From Acidobacteriota bacterium (GTDB lineage Bacteria > Actinomycetota > Acidimicrobiia > ATN3): 64,000 nucleotides of DNA. A model generated the notes under the pieces. The model was not told the origin of the DNA. It saw only the letters and a list, made by a program, of their open reading frames with translations, and did no database searches. The position numbers and the translations under genes were made by a program. This document shows, piece by piece, positions 25,098-35,167 of the stretch. The first letter of the stretch is position 1; each line of letters starts with the position of its first letter. Location: assembly GCA_003577105.1 (NCBI GenBank), contig QEUQ01000005.1, positions 1 to 64,000 of the forward strand, in the 5' to 3' direction.

Positions 25098-28013
25098 TCA
25101 GCTCATCGAGAAGTTGGCCGTGAATGGGGCGGCCGTCGCAGTAGCTTCCGAGAAGTTGGATGCGCCAGAGAACCACTGGTCCGAATAGCCGTTTCCGCCG
25201 CCAGCCAGGACTTTGTAGGCCTCGCCCGGCATGACAGGGATTCGATACCTGCCTGGCCCGAAGCCCATGCCGCTCACTCCATATGAATAAAACTCGCCCG
25301 CAGAGGTATATGCATAGAGGGGATAGCCGTCGAGGTCGGCTGCGGATGTGAAGTCCTTGACGTATCCCTCTATATAGGCCGAGGGGAGCAACGAGAAGTT
25401 GACCTCGGTCGCAGGTGCGGCGACGGCTGTGGCATCGCTGAAGGTCCGAGCGCCGCTATACCACTCGGTTATGTACCCAGATGGCGCATAGGCAAGCAGC
25501 TTGTAGCTCCCGGCCGGAAGGTTCACCTGGTAGCGACCCGGGCCTCCCGCGGTGCCTGACTCGATCATCGGACTCCAGCCCATGTACCGGCCGTCAGATT
25601 CGCGAAACGCGTAGATGACCGCTCCGTCTATGTCAGCCGCCGTCGCGAAATCCTTCACGTAGCCCGATATCGAAACGCTCGCGGGAATGACCATGTCATT
25701 GCCATTAGAAGGCGCTGAAATGCAATCGGCTTCGGTGAAATTGTCTTTGTCATTGAGCCAACGCGACTGGAGATCACCTGTAGGCGGGTTGTAAATGATC
25801 TTGTAACCGCCGACCGGGCACGATGACGGCGGCAAGCGCAATTCCCAGGTATCAGTCACGAGGCAGCAGTGGTAGGCAACCATGGTCTGTCCGTCTGACG
25901 AGAAGATGTCCATGGATCCCCAGATCCCATTGGTATATCGGCCCCTGACGGCGGCCAGCGACGAATTGACGGTTGTGGTGATGGTGTCGGTGTTGTTATT
26001 CGGGTCAGGATCGAACGTTGACGACCCGACCGTCGCTGTGTTGGTGAGTACACCGCTAGTCGCGTCGACGACAACCGCTATTGAAATCGGCTGCGCCGAG
26101 CCGACCGGCAAGCTCGCAGCACTGCACGACACGACCTGACCCGCATTGGAGCATGACCATCCGGTGCCTGAGGCTGACTGGAAGGTCGTGCCCGGCGGGA
26201 GCGTGTCAGTCACGTAGGCAGACGTCGCTGGAGATGGACCGTTGTTGTCTATTTGAAGCGTGTAGGTGAGGATCCCGTTGATTGGGATCGGGTCCTCGCT
26301 CTCTGTCTTGGTGACGGCGAGATCTGCGGCCTCGTAGACGGTCACCGTTGAGGTGGCAGGAGAGTTGTCGGAAGTGTCAGTAGTAGTGTCGATCTGAGCG
26401 GTACCTATGTAACCGGCAACTTTGTTTGTGTATGCCCCGACAGCTAGCCCCGGAGGGAAATCGACCTCATAGCTGAGCGTCCGCGTCGTCTGGGCTGGAA
26501 CTGAAATTGGCCCCATGAACATCAGCGTCGATCCTGAGATGATCGGATCTGGGATTGAAGAACCGTTGAATTCGGCCGAGCCCAGGACGTACGAGACACC
26601 TGGGGGGAGGGTATCTGTCAGGTAGTCGAGCGCGACATCTTGGTCGGCGCCGATCGTCAGCGTGATCCCGGTCCCGCTTGCGGTGGCGGGGTTCGTCACC
26701 TCAACTGTTGTTGAGTTCGTGACACTTACAATTGCGGTGCCTGCAGGCAGATTTGCCCCTACCAGGGCCTTTCCAACATCTGCCGCGCTGAAATTCGCTG
26801 TAGCAGAGGTCACCGTCGTGCTGTTGTTGGTCGTGACGCCATCAGTGACGACGCGCGCAGTTGAGCCCGAATTTGTGATCGGTACTTCGTAGGTGACCGT
26901 TCCTCCAGCTGACCTCTCTATCGTGGCTGGAGTGGCAGTCTTTGTGAGCGTGGTTGTATTTGCAGGTGGCTGTATCGGCTGAATTGCGGTCCCGAAATTC
27001 GAAAGGCTCGTGTGCTTGGTTTGCGTGCCTGACGAAATGTTCTGAACGGGTGATGGTGTGACGCTGCTCGTCGTCGTGCCCGTCACTCGAAAGGTGTACG
27101 TGATGACATATGGGCGGTCTGCTGGGGTACCGGTGAACTGCCACTTGAGGTAGTCGTAGTGCTCAATTAGCCCAGCACCGTCGTTGAGGTCAACCAGAAT
27201 CTTCGCTGTCATCAGTTCGAAGACGTCAGGTCGCCAGCCTGAGATGCCGGCAGCGCCATTGACCACGACTGACGGCCCCATTTGAATGAAAGGCGAGTCA
27301 GGATCGAGCACCTCGCCTGACCCGATAGTCCCCGTATCTCCGCTCACGGTCATGGTCATCACGGCGCCAAGCCCGGGAGGGTTTGAGGTCACAGTCGAAA
27401 TGTTGACCTTGTTTGCAGCAGCTTGAATCGCACTTATTACCTGAGTGTAGGTGAAGGTCGTGTTGCACAGCTCGACCGCTCCCGGCAGGTCGGGGCGCCT
27501 ATCGTAGACCCGCACGTAGTGGGACTGCGAGTTCGAATCGCTAGCCGACGGAATCGCGGCAACAAAGAAATACGATATGTCGGACCCACCAACCGAAAGG
27601 TTCTTCAGCTGGTCCAGCCCGTCCTCACCAGGTGCCAAACCAATGATGCTCGTGGCTGACCCGGGACTGAAAGTATCTATCTTGGTCCATAGCCCGCTGA
27701 GCGATGCGCCCGTATTGTTGGTGATCTTGTATCCCTCGTATTGCCCCTGCAGCTTGGGATTCGACGACGGGCTTGGCGAATCGTCGGTATAAAACGTGGC
27801 GCCGTGTAGCGGGGTGACACCAATGTTCGCAGCAGCACAGTCAACCGCCAACGCCGGCGTGGCTGGAGCGAGAGCCAGGCCTGCCACGAAGATGACCATC
27901 ATGACAAGGGCAACCAGCGGCCGGTTTGGCGCTACTAGTTGAAGTGCTCGAAGTGACCGACTTGGCCCGACGCCGCGCTGCCGGGGACCGCGACCCCAGC
28001 TATTTCCATGCAT
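25098..28013 (-). CDS. secreted multidomain protein with DUF11 repeats
   Basis: This exported protein has 971 residues. A long N-region and hydrophobic signal (about 32-56, ending ATPALA) precede the mature part. The middle holds DUF11-type repeats: LTKTATPATIERSAGGTVTYEVPITNSG broken by an insert, and LAVTKTESEDPIPINGILTYTLQIDNNGP with DTLPPGTTF. The C-terminus has two carboxypeptidase-regulatory-like modules with matching GYVKDF, GPGRY and QWFSGA/EWYSGA lines. It looks like a surface or matrix protein with no catalytic domain. No sortase signal is visible. FkbM methyltransferase is the upstream neighbour on the same strand. Confidence 0.82.
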   Translation of the reverse strand: MHGNSWGRGPRQRGVGPSRSLRALQLVAPNRPLVALVMMVIFVAGLALAPATPALAVDCAAANIGVTPLHGATFYTDDSPSPSSNPKLQGQYEGYKITNNTGASLSGLWTKIDTFSPGSATSIIGLAPGEDGLDQLKNLSVGGSDISYFFVAAIPSASDSNSQSHYVRVYDRRPDLPGAVELCNTTFTYTQVISAIQAAANKVNISTVTSNPPGLGAVMTMTVSGDTGTIGSGEVLDPDSPFIQMGPSVVVNGAAGISGWRPDVFELMTAKILVDLNDGAGLIEHYDYLKWQFTGTPADRPYVITYTFRVTGTTTSSVTPSPVQNISSGTQTKHTSLSNFGTAIQPIQPPANTTTLTKTATPATIERSAGGTVTYEVPITNSGSTARVVTDGVTTNNSTTVTSATANFSAADVGKALVGANLPAGTAIVSVTNSTTVEVTNPATASGTGITLTIGADQDVALDYLTDTLPPGVSYVLGSAEFNGSSIPDPIISGSTLMFMGPISVPAQTTRTLSYEVDFPPGLAVGAYTNKVAGYIGTAQIDTTTDTSDNSPATSTVTVYEAADLAVTKTESEDPIPINGILTYTLQIDNNGPSPATSAYVTDTLPPGTTFQSASGTGWSCSNAGQVVSCSAASLPVGSAQPISIAVVVDATSGVLTNTATVGSSTFDPDPNNNTDTITTTVNSSLAAVRGRYTNGIWGSMDIFSSDGQTMVAYHCCLVTDTWELRLPPSSCPVGGYKIIYNPPTGDLQSRWLNDKDNFTEADCISAPSNGNDMVIPASVSISGYVKDFATAADIDGAVIYAFRESDGRYMGWSPMIESGTAGGPGRYQVNLPAGSYKLLAYAPSGYITEWYSGARTFSDATAVAAPATEVNFSLLPSAYIEGYVKDFTSAADLDGYPLYAYTSAGEFYSYGVSGMGFGPGRYRIPVMPGEAYKVLAGGGNGYSDQWFSGASNFSEATATAAPFTANFSMS

Positions 28014-28101
28014 TTCGCATACCTTTGGTTGTTAATGCGCCGACCCATCAATTCACTACGGGTCTGACCCCGCCGCGGATTACCGAACTTTGGCCGCTTG
28101 C

Positions 28102-29034
28102 CTACTTCACACAGAGCAAGTTGACGTTTGGGCGAGGTCCCAGCCCCTCTAGGACCTTGTCGGTAAACGGACCTGTTAGTCCAGTCTCCTCGTAAATGAC
28201 TTGGACCTTGAATCCGAGGCTTCTGATGTTATCAAGGTACTCAGCGGGATCCGTGCCACCTCGCTCGAGATAGGCCGGTGCGTACTCAGCTATCAGAACC
28301 AAACCTCGACTGGCTGCAATCGTTTCCTTCAGACCGCTGAGAACTCGTTGTTCATGCCCCTCGACGTCGATCTTGATCACGTCAACAGGCTTCCCTCCAG
28401 TCAGCTCATCACCCGGAATCAAGTCAACCTGCACCTCGTCACGGACCTTGGCGTCGGGACTGCGATACAAGGCATGTGAATCCGACTCTTGATAGATGAA
28501 CATCGAGAGGGTCTCTCGCCGGTCACTCAGTCCGCGGCCATCGATCGCAATTCGATCCTCGAGGGAATTGAATTTCACATTCCAGCTGAGGAGTTCGAGA
28601 TTGTCTTCCACCGGTTCCACGGCAATCACGTGACCTCGCGGCCCGGCAAGTTTGCCCGCCAAGAGGCTGAAGTAGCCGAACTGAGCACCGACGTCGAGTA
28701 CGACCGCTCCGGGCTTGACGGCCTGCTCAAAGACGCGAGTGGTCGCGGGTTCAAATGGACGATGCAGGTAGGCACCGGTCTCAAAAGTGCCCTTGCGAAC
28801 GAAGAAGGGGATCCCGTGGGCGTCGGTAAGGACGAAATCCCCGTACGACATGCGGCGAGCAACGGACCGGTCGATTGACTCACAGAGCACGCGCCCAGGT
28901 CGCACATCGCGCACTCCCCTAGCTGACATCCAATAGCTCAGATTCGCTGCGGCTCTTGCGAGCTTGACCTTTCGTTTGAGGCGCGGCGTGATCGCCACCG
29001 GCAACGCGCGAATTGCGGGGTTGTCATCGGTCAA
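28102..29034 (-). CDS. FkbM family SAM-dependent methyltransferase
   Basis: This methyltransferase has 310 residues. The SAM-binding motif I is VVLDVGAQFGYFSLLAG. HVIAVEPVEDN is the acidic loop after strand 2. VDVIKIDVEGHEQRVLSGL is the FkbM signature. An N-terminal extension of about 100 residues (GIPFFVRKGTFETGAYLHRPFEP) is usual in the family. Members O-methylate sugars of glycans or macrolides, and the substrate here may be a surface glycan given the nearby glycosyltransferases and surface protein. It stands about 90 bases upstream of the DUF11 protein gene. The 223 bases before it hold only a strong hairpin. Confidence 0.88.
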   Translation of the reverse strand: MTDDNPAIRALPVAITPRLKRKVKLARAAANLSYWMSARGVRDVRPGRVLCESIDRSVARRMSYGDFVLTDAHGIPFFVRKGTFETGAYLHRPFEPATTRVFEQAVKPGAVVLDVGAQFGYFSLLAGKLAGPRGHVIAVEPVEDNLELLSWNVKFNSLEDRIAIDGRGLSDRRETLSMFIYQESDSHALYRSPDAKVRDEVQVDLIPGDELTGGKPVDVIKIDVEGHEQRVLSGLKETIAASRGLVLIAEYAPAYLERGGTDPAEYLDNIRSLGFKVQVIYEETGLTGPFTDKVLEGLGPRPNVNLLCVK

Positions 29035-29206
29035 TTGATAGTCAACATCACCTTTGCCGAACGATCGACGTGACTTTCGCCAAGACGACTCGCTACACGA
29101 TCAGTCGTGGGCCCGTGCGCTCTATCGAGCACCTATTCCAGCGCCTATTCCATAGTTACACCTACGAGCATCGAGTGGCAGCAATCCGGGCTGACGCGAG
29201 CCACCA

Positions 29207-29246
29207 CCCTCGTACTCAGCCCCATGACTGGGGCTGAGGACGAGGG
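29207..29246. terminator. very stable hairpin between two minus-strand units
   Basis: CCCTCGT (29207-29213) pairs with ACGAGGG (29240-29246). After one A-G mismatch, CTCAGCCCC (29215-29223) pairs with GGGGCTGAG (29230-29238) around a 6-base loop. It lies 12 bases past the stop of the ABC permease gene. No U-tract follows on either strand, so it may terminate transcription or stabilise the 3' end. Confidence 0.55.
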
Positions 29247-29257
29247 CGACTTGCTAG

Positions 29258-31795
29258 CTAGTTGGTGCCTATTGCATCGAGCACATTGAGTTTCGATGCA
29301 CGGCGCGCAGGACCTAGGCCGGCGAACACACCAGCGGCTGCTGCAACCGCTGCAATGGCCAGCATCTCGATTGGCGGCACCACGAAGTGGTTCACGTTCG
29401 GCTCGAGCGCCTTGACGATTCCCCAAGCGAGGCCCAGCGCAAGGCAGGTACCGAGCGCCACGCCAAGGAGTGCGATCAGCATCGACTCCAATCGCACCGT
29501 CAAGCGAACCTGGCGCTTGGTCATGCCGACGGCCCTCAGCAATCCGATCTCGCGCGTGCGCTCGTGGACCGAGAGAGCCAGGGTATTTGCGATCCCAATC
29601 AGCGCGATCATCACCGCAAGGGTCAGCAGGCCATAGACCATGTTGAGGATTGCGTCGATGCCCTCGGTTATTCGACGAGTGAACGCGGCCTTGTCGGCGA
29701 GCTTGGCATTGGGATACTCGCGAATGGTCTCCTCGACAATTGGCCGAACTTGGTCGGCGCTCTCACCACCGGCGATCGCCATGAATATCTTCGAGTCGTA
29801 CTGATCGGCCACGTGCGCCTCCATTGTCGCGATATCGACCAAGTACCCACCTTCGGGAAAGTTGGCGTCATATATCGCGGCAATCTTGAGATCGACTTCA
29901 TCAGCGGCAAAACGCACGTGGACCGTGTCGCCCATGCGCAGACCCTGCTTGTCCGCCTTGCTCTTGACAACGGCAATCGAGCCGTCACGCACATCCTCGA
30001 TCGCGCCTTCTTTGACGTTCAGATCGAAGACGTCACCGATTGTCTCAGTCCGCGCCGCGTCTAGAAGAGCTGCATTGCCCTCAATCTCAGCTGGAGCAAA
30101 GCGATAAGACGAGACGGTAGCCACCTCGGGAAGCGCCTCGAGCCGCTCGGCGAGGTCAGGGCTGAACCCGCCCTCGCCTCGAGCACCTGTCTCTACTACG
30201 AAATCGGCACGCATCGAATTCCCAATTGCCTCGTCGACCGAGACTTTGGTTGATGCCGCCAGAATCGTGATGAACCCGACAAGAGCCACACCGACCATGA
30301 GGGCCGAGGCCGTTGCCGCCGTTCGTTTGGGGCTGCGAGTGGCGTTTTCGCGGGCCAGTTCGCCTGTTGTCCCGCCCCAAAGCGAGATCGGCATAGCCAA
30401 GACCCGAATCACTGGTCGCGCGATGACCGGTCCCAAGACGAAGAATCCAAGTACGGTGACCAGAAAGCCGATTGCTATCAGAGAAAGCGATCCTTCACCA
30501 GTGGCAATGATTCCGCCGGCGAATGCGGCGACTCCGCCGACTGTCATCACTATTCCTACTACTGTGCGAACGACAGAGGCTCCGGTCCGTTCAATCGCGA
30601 CATCTCGCAGAGCGGCCATCGGGCGAACCCGGCCGGCGCGCATGGCCGGACCCACAGCTGAGATCACCGTCACACCTACACCAACCGAAAGTGCCGCGAT
30701 GACCGTGCGAGCAGCAATGACTGCCCCTCCGTCTGGCACGTCGAAACCTGCAGCCCCGACCATTGCTTTGAGGCCGAAGGACATCGCAATTCCCAACCCG
30801 AGCCCAATCGCGCCCGCAACAACTCCAACGGCTGCAGATTCTGACGCAGTCGACCAAAGGAGCTGGCGCTTGTTCGCCCCGATGGCTCGAAGCATCGCGC
30901 TCTCCTTGGTTCGCTGCGCTACGAGAATCGAAAAGGTGTTGTAGATGATGAAGGTTCCGACGAAGAGCGAGACGATGGCAAACGCCATTAGGAAGGTATT
31001 GAAAAAGCCCAGTTCCTGGTGGAGGTCGTCCTGCCTCCTAGCGGTGTCTTGCGCACCTGTCATTACCTCGAAGTTCCCGGCACCCAAAGCGTTTTCGACA
31101 TCGGCAACTAAGACGTCGATGTCAGTCCCCTTCTCGGCCGCAACCACTATCGAGTCGTACTGACCGGGCTGAGCAAAGAGCGCCTGAGCCGTCTGATCGT
31201 TGACCGCCGCGAGCACGGTCCCAGGTGGACCGTCGAGCTCACCGAAGGTGGCTACACCGACCAGATCAAGTGTGACAGGGCGTCCCTTTGCCAGGAGAGT
31301 GACCTTCTCGCCGACTTGGTAACCGTGACTGACCATGGTTGCCTTGTCGATAAGAACCTCGTTGTCGGCGACCGGTGCACGCCCTGATTCCACCCGCAAC
31401 GGATTGAGACGCTCGTCGTCGATCCAGTTGACGCCGACCGTTCCGCCAATGTCGCCCGGAGGGTTGACGGTTCCGTCCTTGTTCACCAGCTGAGTCATGC
31501 CGAGAATCGATCCGGACGCGTTGTCGACGCCTTTGATCGCCCGCACCTCGTCAACCGAGGCCGAGTCCACGCGCTGCCGATCGCTGAAGCCGTTGGCGCC
31601 AACTGGCTGAGGGCGCTGCACAACGAGATCGACTCCGGCGTTCGTCGTTTCAAAGACTGCATCGAAGGACCGTTTCATCGTGTCAGTGAGGACCATCGTG
31701 CCGGCCATGAAGGCAACCCCGAGGACCACTGCAACCCCGGTCAAGGCAAGGCGCGTTCTGTACGCCCACAGATTCTTAAGTGTCAGCTTGAACAT
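29258..31795 (-). CDS. ABC transporter permease, two FtsX domains (MacB-like)
   Basis: This 845-residue permease has the duplicated layout of actinobacterial FtsX-type transporters. An N-terminal helix (about 15-35) and a large periplasmic MacB_PCD-like domain come first, then three helices with a first FtsX domain (about 270-400), two further helices, a second periplasmic domain (about 500-690) and a final FtsX domain (about 715-840). Such permeases work as mechanotransmitters or lipid/peptide exporters with a separate ATPase. The ATPase gene is immediately upstream, with one base between stop and start. A divergent two-component system suggests envelope-stress or peptide-responsive control. 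Confidence 0.92.
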   Translation of the reverse strand: MFKLTLKNLWAYRTRLALTGVAVVLGVAFMAGTMVLTDTMKRSFDAVFETTNAGVDLVVQRPQPVGANGFSDRQRVDSASVDEVRAIKGVDNASGSILGMTQLVNKDGTVNPPGDIGGTVGVNWIDDERLNPLRVESGRAPVADNEVLIDKATMVSHGYQVGEKVTLLAKGRPVTLDLVGVATFGELDGPPGTVLAAVNDQTAQALFAQPGQYDSIVVAAEKGTDIDVLVADVENALGAGNFEVMTGAQDTARRQDDLHQELGFFNTFLMAFAIVSLFVGTFIIYNTFSILVAQRTKESAMLRAIGANKRQLLWSTASESAAVGVVAGAIGLGLGIAMSFGLKAMVGAAGFDVPDGGAVIAARTVIAALSVGVGVTVISAVGPAMRAGRVRPMAALRDVAIERTGASVVRTVVGIVMTVGGVAAFAGGIIATGEGSLSLIAIGFLVTVLGFFVLGPVIARPVIRVLAMPISLWGGTTGELARENATRSPKRTAATASALMVGVALVGFITILAASTKVSVDEAIGNSMRADFVVETGARGEGGFSPDLAERLEALPEVATVSSYRFAPAEIEGNAALLDAARTETIGDVFDLNVKEGAIEDVRDGSIAVVKSKADKQGLRMGDTVHVRFAADEVDLKIAAIYDANFPEGGYLVDIATMEAHVADQYDSKIFMAIAGGESADQVRPIVEETIREYPNAKLADKAAFTRRITEGIDAILNMVYGLLTLAVMIALIGIANTLALSVHERTREIGLLRAVGMTKRQVRLTVRLESMLIALLGVALGTCLALGLAWGIVKALEPNVNHFVVPPIEMLAIAAVAAAAGVFAGLGPARRASKLNVLDAIGTN

Positions 31796-31796
31796 G

Positions 31797-32576
<780 letters not shown>

Positions 32577-32790
32577 GGCAGTTCTCCTTTCGAGGGCCAA
32601 TGGCTTTGATCGAGCCTGGTGTCAGCTTCGGCGAATGCGGCCACGAGCGAATCGGCCTGGAGTTGTTTTGCAGTCGGCCCTCAAGCCCTCAATTTCAGAA
32701 CTCGCGAGGCGAGCGCGTACGCCTCTGGTTGTACGAGCAATCCGCCTTTGGGGGGATGCGCGTCGGTCGGGCGACCTGTACCGTTGAGAT

Positions 32791-33990
32791 ATGCAGGTCA
32801 GCAATGGAATCCAAAGCAAGTGGGACCGGATCCGGGGCCTTCCCGGCTGGATCTTCGACGTCGCGATTGTCGTTATTGGAGGCGGCATTGCAGTTCCGAG
32901 CGCCTTCGGCACCGACCTGTCTTCCGGCGTCGCCAAGGGCCACGACCTGGTGTTCTATACCCTTCTTGCCCTTATTGTTCTGCCGTTTCTGGTGCGACGG
33001 CGCTTTCCCTTAAGCGTCTTTCTCGTCACGTCGATGGCACTCGTCTTGTACTCGTTCCTCGGCTACACCGAGGGCGCGCTGCCCATGATGGTTCTCGTCG
33101 GCATGTACACGGTTGGCAGCAGGTGTCCGCCGGGCCAAATGGCGGCTGCCTTGGTCATCTTGGCCTCAGGCATGGTCGTGCTATATCTCGATCCGACTGA
33201 TCCGCTCGACTTCGGAAACGTTGTCTCCAATCTCGCCTTCTTCGCGGCCGCGCTCATGTTCGGCTGGACACTTCGCTCCCGCCGCGAACGCCTCGAAGCG
33301 TTGGAGGCACGTGCGGAGGCTCTCGAGCGGGAGCAGGAAGAGGAGGCCCTCCGTGCCGTAGAGGGCGAAAGGCTGCGAATCGCTCAGGAGCTTCATGACG
33401 TAATGGCCCACTCAATGGGTGTCATTGCTGTTCAGGCCGGTGCCGGGATGCACGTGATCGACCGCGATCCTGCGGAAGCCAAGCGCGCGCTCGAAAACAT
33501 CTCATTCACGAGCAGGTCGACCCTGACTGAGTTGCGACGCCTTCTTCGCGTGCTGAGGGATGAAACCGCCGGCGCCGAATTCGCTCCGGCCCCAGGAATC
33601 AGTGACATTGGGCGGCTCATTCGAGAGATGAATGATGCGGGGGTCGAAGTAGAGCTACATGTCGCCGAGGATCTCGATGTGCCGGGCGGAGTCGACCTCA
33701 CCGCCTACCGGATAGTTCAGGAAGCTCTTACCAACGTGCTAAAGCATGCCGGCCCGGCCAAGGCAACGGTCAGCGTGACGGGCGGCAACGGAGCGCTTGA
33801 AATCGAAGTAAGCGATGACGGACGGGGAGTCAATGGGCGGTCCGACGGCTCTGGCCACGGCCTAATCGGGATGCGCGAACGGGTTGCAATCTACGGCGGA
33901 ACGCTCATCGCAGAACCGACTGACGGCGGAGGATTCTGCGTCAAGGCTCGGATTCCGTGGGGAGAGGACCGCGGGGGTGGTCGAGCGTGA
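32791..33990 (+). CDS. NarL-type sensor histidine kinase
   Basis: This membrane sensor kinase has 399 residues. Four to five transmembrane helices (about 20-155) form the sensor, with almost no extracellular loop, as in LiaS/DesK-like intramembrane-sensing kinases. A charged helix (about 162-190) leads to the HisKA_3 domain, with phospho-acceptor His202 in AQELHDVMAHSM. The HATPase has the N box EALTNVLKHAG, DDGRGV and GHGLIGMRERV. Its stop overlaps the GTG of the response regulator. It is divergent from the MacB-like transporter, which is its likely target. Confidence 0.93.
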   Translation: MQVSNGIQSKWDRIRGLPGWIFDVAIVVIGGGIAVPSAFGTDLSSGVAKGHDLVFYTLLALIVLPFLVRRRFPLSVFLVTSMALVLYSFLGYTEGALPMMVLVGMYTVGSRCPPGQMAAALVILASGMVVLYLDPTDPLDFGNVVSNLAFFAAALMFGWTLRSRRERLEALEARAEALEREQEEEALRAVEGERLRIAQELHDVMAHSMGVIAVQAGAGMHVIDRDPAEAKRALENISFTSRSTLTELRRLLRVLRDETAGAEFAPAPGISDIGRLIREMNDAGVEVELHVAEDLDVPGGVDLTAYRIVQEALTNVLKHAGPAKATVSVTGGNGALEIEVSDDGRGVNGRSDGSGHGLIGMRERVAIYGGTLIAEPTDGGGFCVKARIPWGEDRGGGRA

Positions 33991-34649
33991 TTCGAGTAGC
34001 AGTTGCAGACGATCAGGCCTTGGTGAGGAGTGGCTTCATCGTCTTGCTGAACTCGGCAGATGACATTGAGGTGGTTGGAGAGGCCGCGAACGGCGTTGAG
34101 GCCGTCGAGACGGTTGAGCGGGAGCGTCCTGATGTGGTGTTGATGGACATCCGAATGCCGGAAATGGACGGACTTGAAGCGACCCGCAAGATCATTTCGG
34201 GAACTGGTCAGAGCCGCGTGCTGATTCTCACCACGTTCAACGCCGATGAATACGTCTTCGAGGCACTCCGGTCAGGCGCAAGCGGCTTCCTACTCAAGGA
34301 CACGATTCCCGATGACCTATTGGCTGCAGTGAGGGTGGTCGCCTCCGGAGAATCACTCTTGTCGCCCCAAGTCACCACGCGGTTGATCGAAGAGTTCGTG
34401 CGCAGGCCGGCAGAGGCCGAGATGCCGGAGCCGCACCCTGGCCTAGACCAGCTAACAGAACGGGAAACCGAGGTCCTCGACCAGGTCGCAAGGGGCCTAT
34501 CAAATGCCGAGATTGCCGAGGTGCTTTATATGTCACCCGCAACGGCAAAGACCCACGTCAGCAGGCTGCTCACCAAGCTCGATTCAAGAGATCGGGCCCA
34601 ACTTGTCGTTATCGCGTATGAATCCGGTGTCGTAGCCCCGGGGAAATGA
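33987..34649 (+). CDS. NarL/LuxR-type response regulator
   Basis: This DNA-binding response regulator has 220 residues. The receiver has Asp8-Asp9, acceptor Asp54 (LMDIRMPEMDG), Thr82 and Lys104. The LuxR HTH (about 148-210) reads LTERETEVLDQVARGLSNAEIAE broken by normal family variation, then TAKTHVSRLLTKL. It is distinct from the DosR-like regulator at 4.6 kb, lacking its KTVKNYVS recognition helix. GTG 33987 overlaps the kinase stop. The probable target is the divergent ABC transporter operon, as in other LiaSR-like systems. Confidence 0.93.
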   Translation: MIRVAVADDQALVRSGFIVLLNSADDIEVVGEAANGVEAVETVERERPDVVLMDIRMPEMDGLEATRKIISGTGQSRVLILTTFNADEYVFEALRSGASGFLLKDTIPDDLLAAVRVVASGESLLSPQVTTRLIEEFVRRPAEAEMPEPHPGLDQLTERETEVLDQVARGLSNAEIAEVLYMSPATAKTHVSRLLTKLDSRDRAQLVVIAYESGVVAPGK

Positions 34650-34704
34650 TCGGCTACGTCGAGATCGGCGCGAGAATCGGCACCCCTCGTCGCGTCGAGA
34701 TCAG

Positions 34705-35136
34705 GTGACTCAAATGTCCGAGATGCCCACCGTTCAACCGAATCCCCGAATCGATCTCAAGGTCAACGCGGCAGACGGCAACGCTACCCGCGAAATGCGC
34801 CAGACAACCTATAGCGGGCGGCTTCACTTCGGCGACACGAGCCAGGGGCCGCGGTCGACGATGGTGAGTGAGTTCAACGGGCTCATCCCGCTGCCAGACA
34901 GCTTTTCGTACCGATCTGAGGAAACAGGCGAGGCTGTCGTCACGATCGATCTCTGGACTGTGAACACACGCGGATATACGTTCACGTCAGGCTACGAGGC
35001 CACCTTCGTCGAAGATTCTCGGCGACCGGGCACCGCATGGCTCCACATCGGAATGCAGATCGCATGCGATGCCGGATCGGTCGTCGGTTATCGGATAGTC
35101 GCTCTGGCAGGAATCGGAGCAATCGCCTCCGGCTGA
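34705..35136 (+). CDS. hypothetical protein
   Basis: I do not recognise this protein of 143 residues. It has no signal peptide, no transmembrane helix until a mildly hydrophobic C-terminus (VGYRIVALAGIGAIA), and a strand-rich middle with several aromatic residues (FSYRSEETGEAVVTIDLWTV). The start may be GTG 34705 or ATG 34714, neither with a clear ribosome site. It follows the response regulator by 55 bases on the same strand. It has good codon structure, and no competing long frame covers it. Confidence 0.5.
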   Translation: MTQMSEMPTVQPNPRIDLKVNAADGNATREMRQTTYSGRLHFGDTSQGPRSTMVSEFNGLIPLPDSFSYRSEETGEAVVTIDLWTVNTRGYTFTSGYEATFVEDSRRPGTAWLHIGMQIACDAGSVVGYRIVALAGIGAIASG

Positions 35137-35167
35137 ACCCAAACTTCGGCTCAGCTACTCGCCGCGC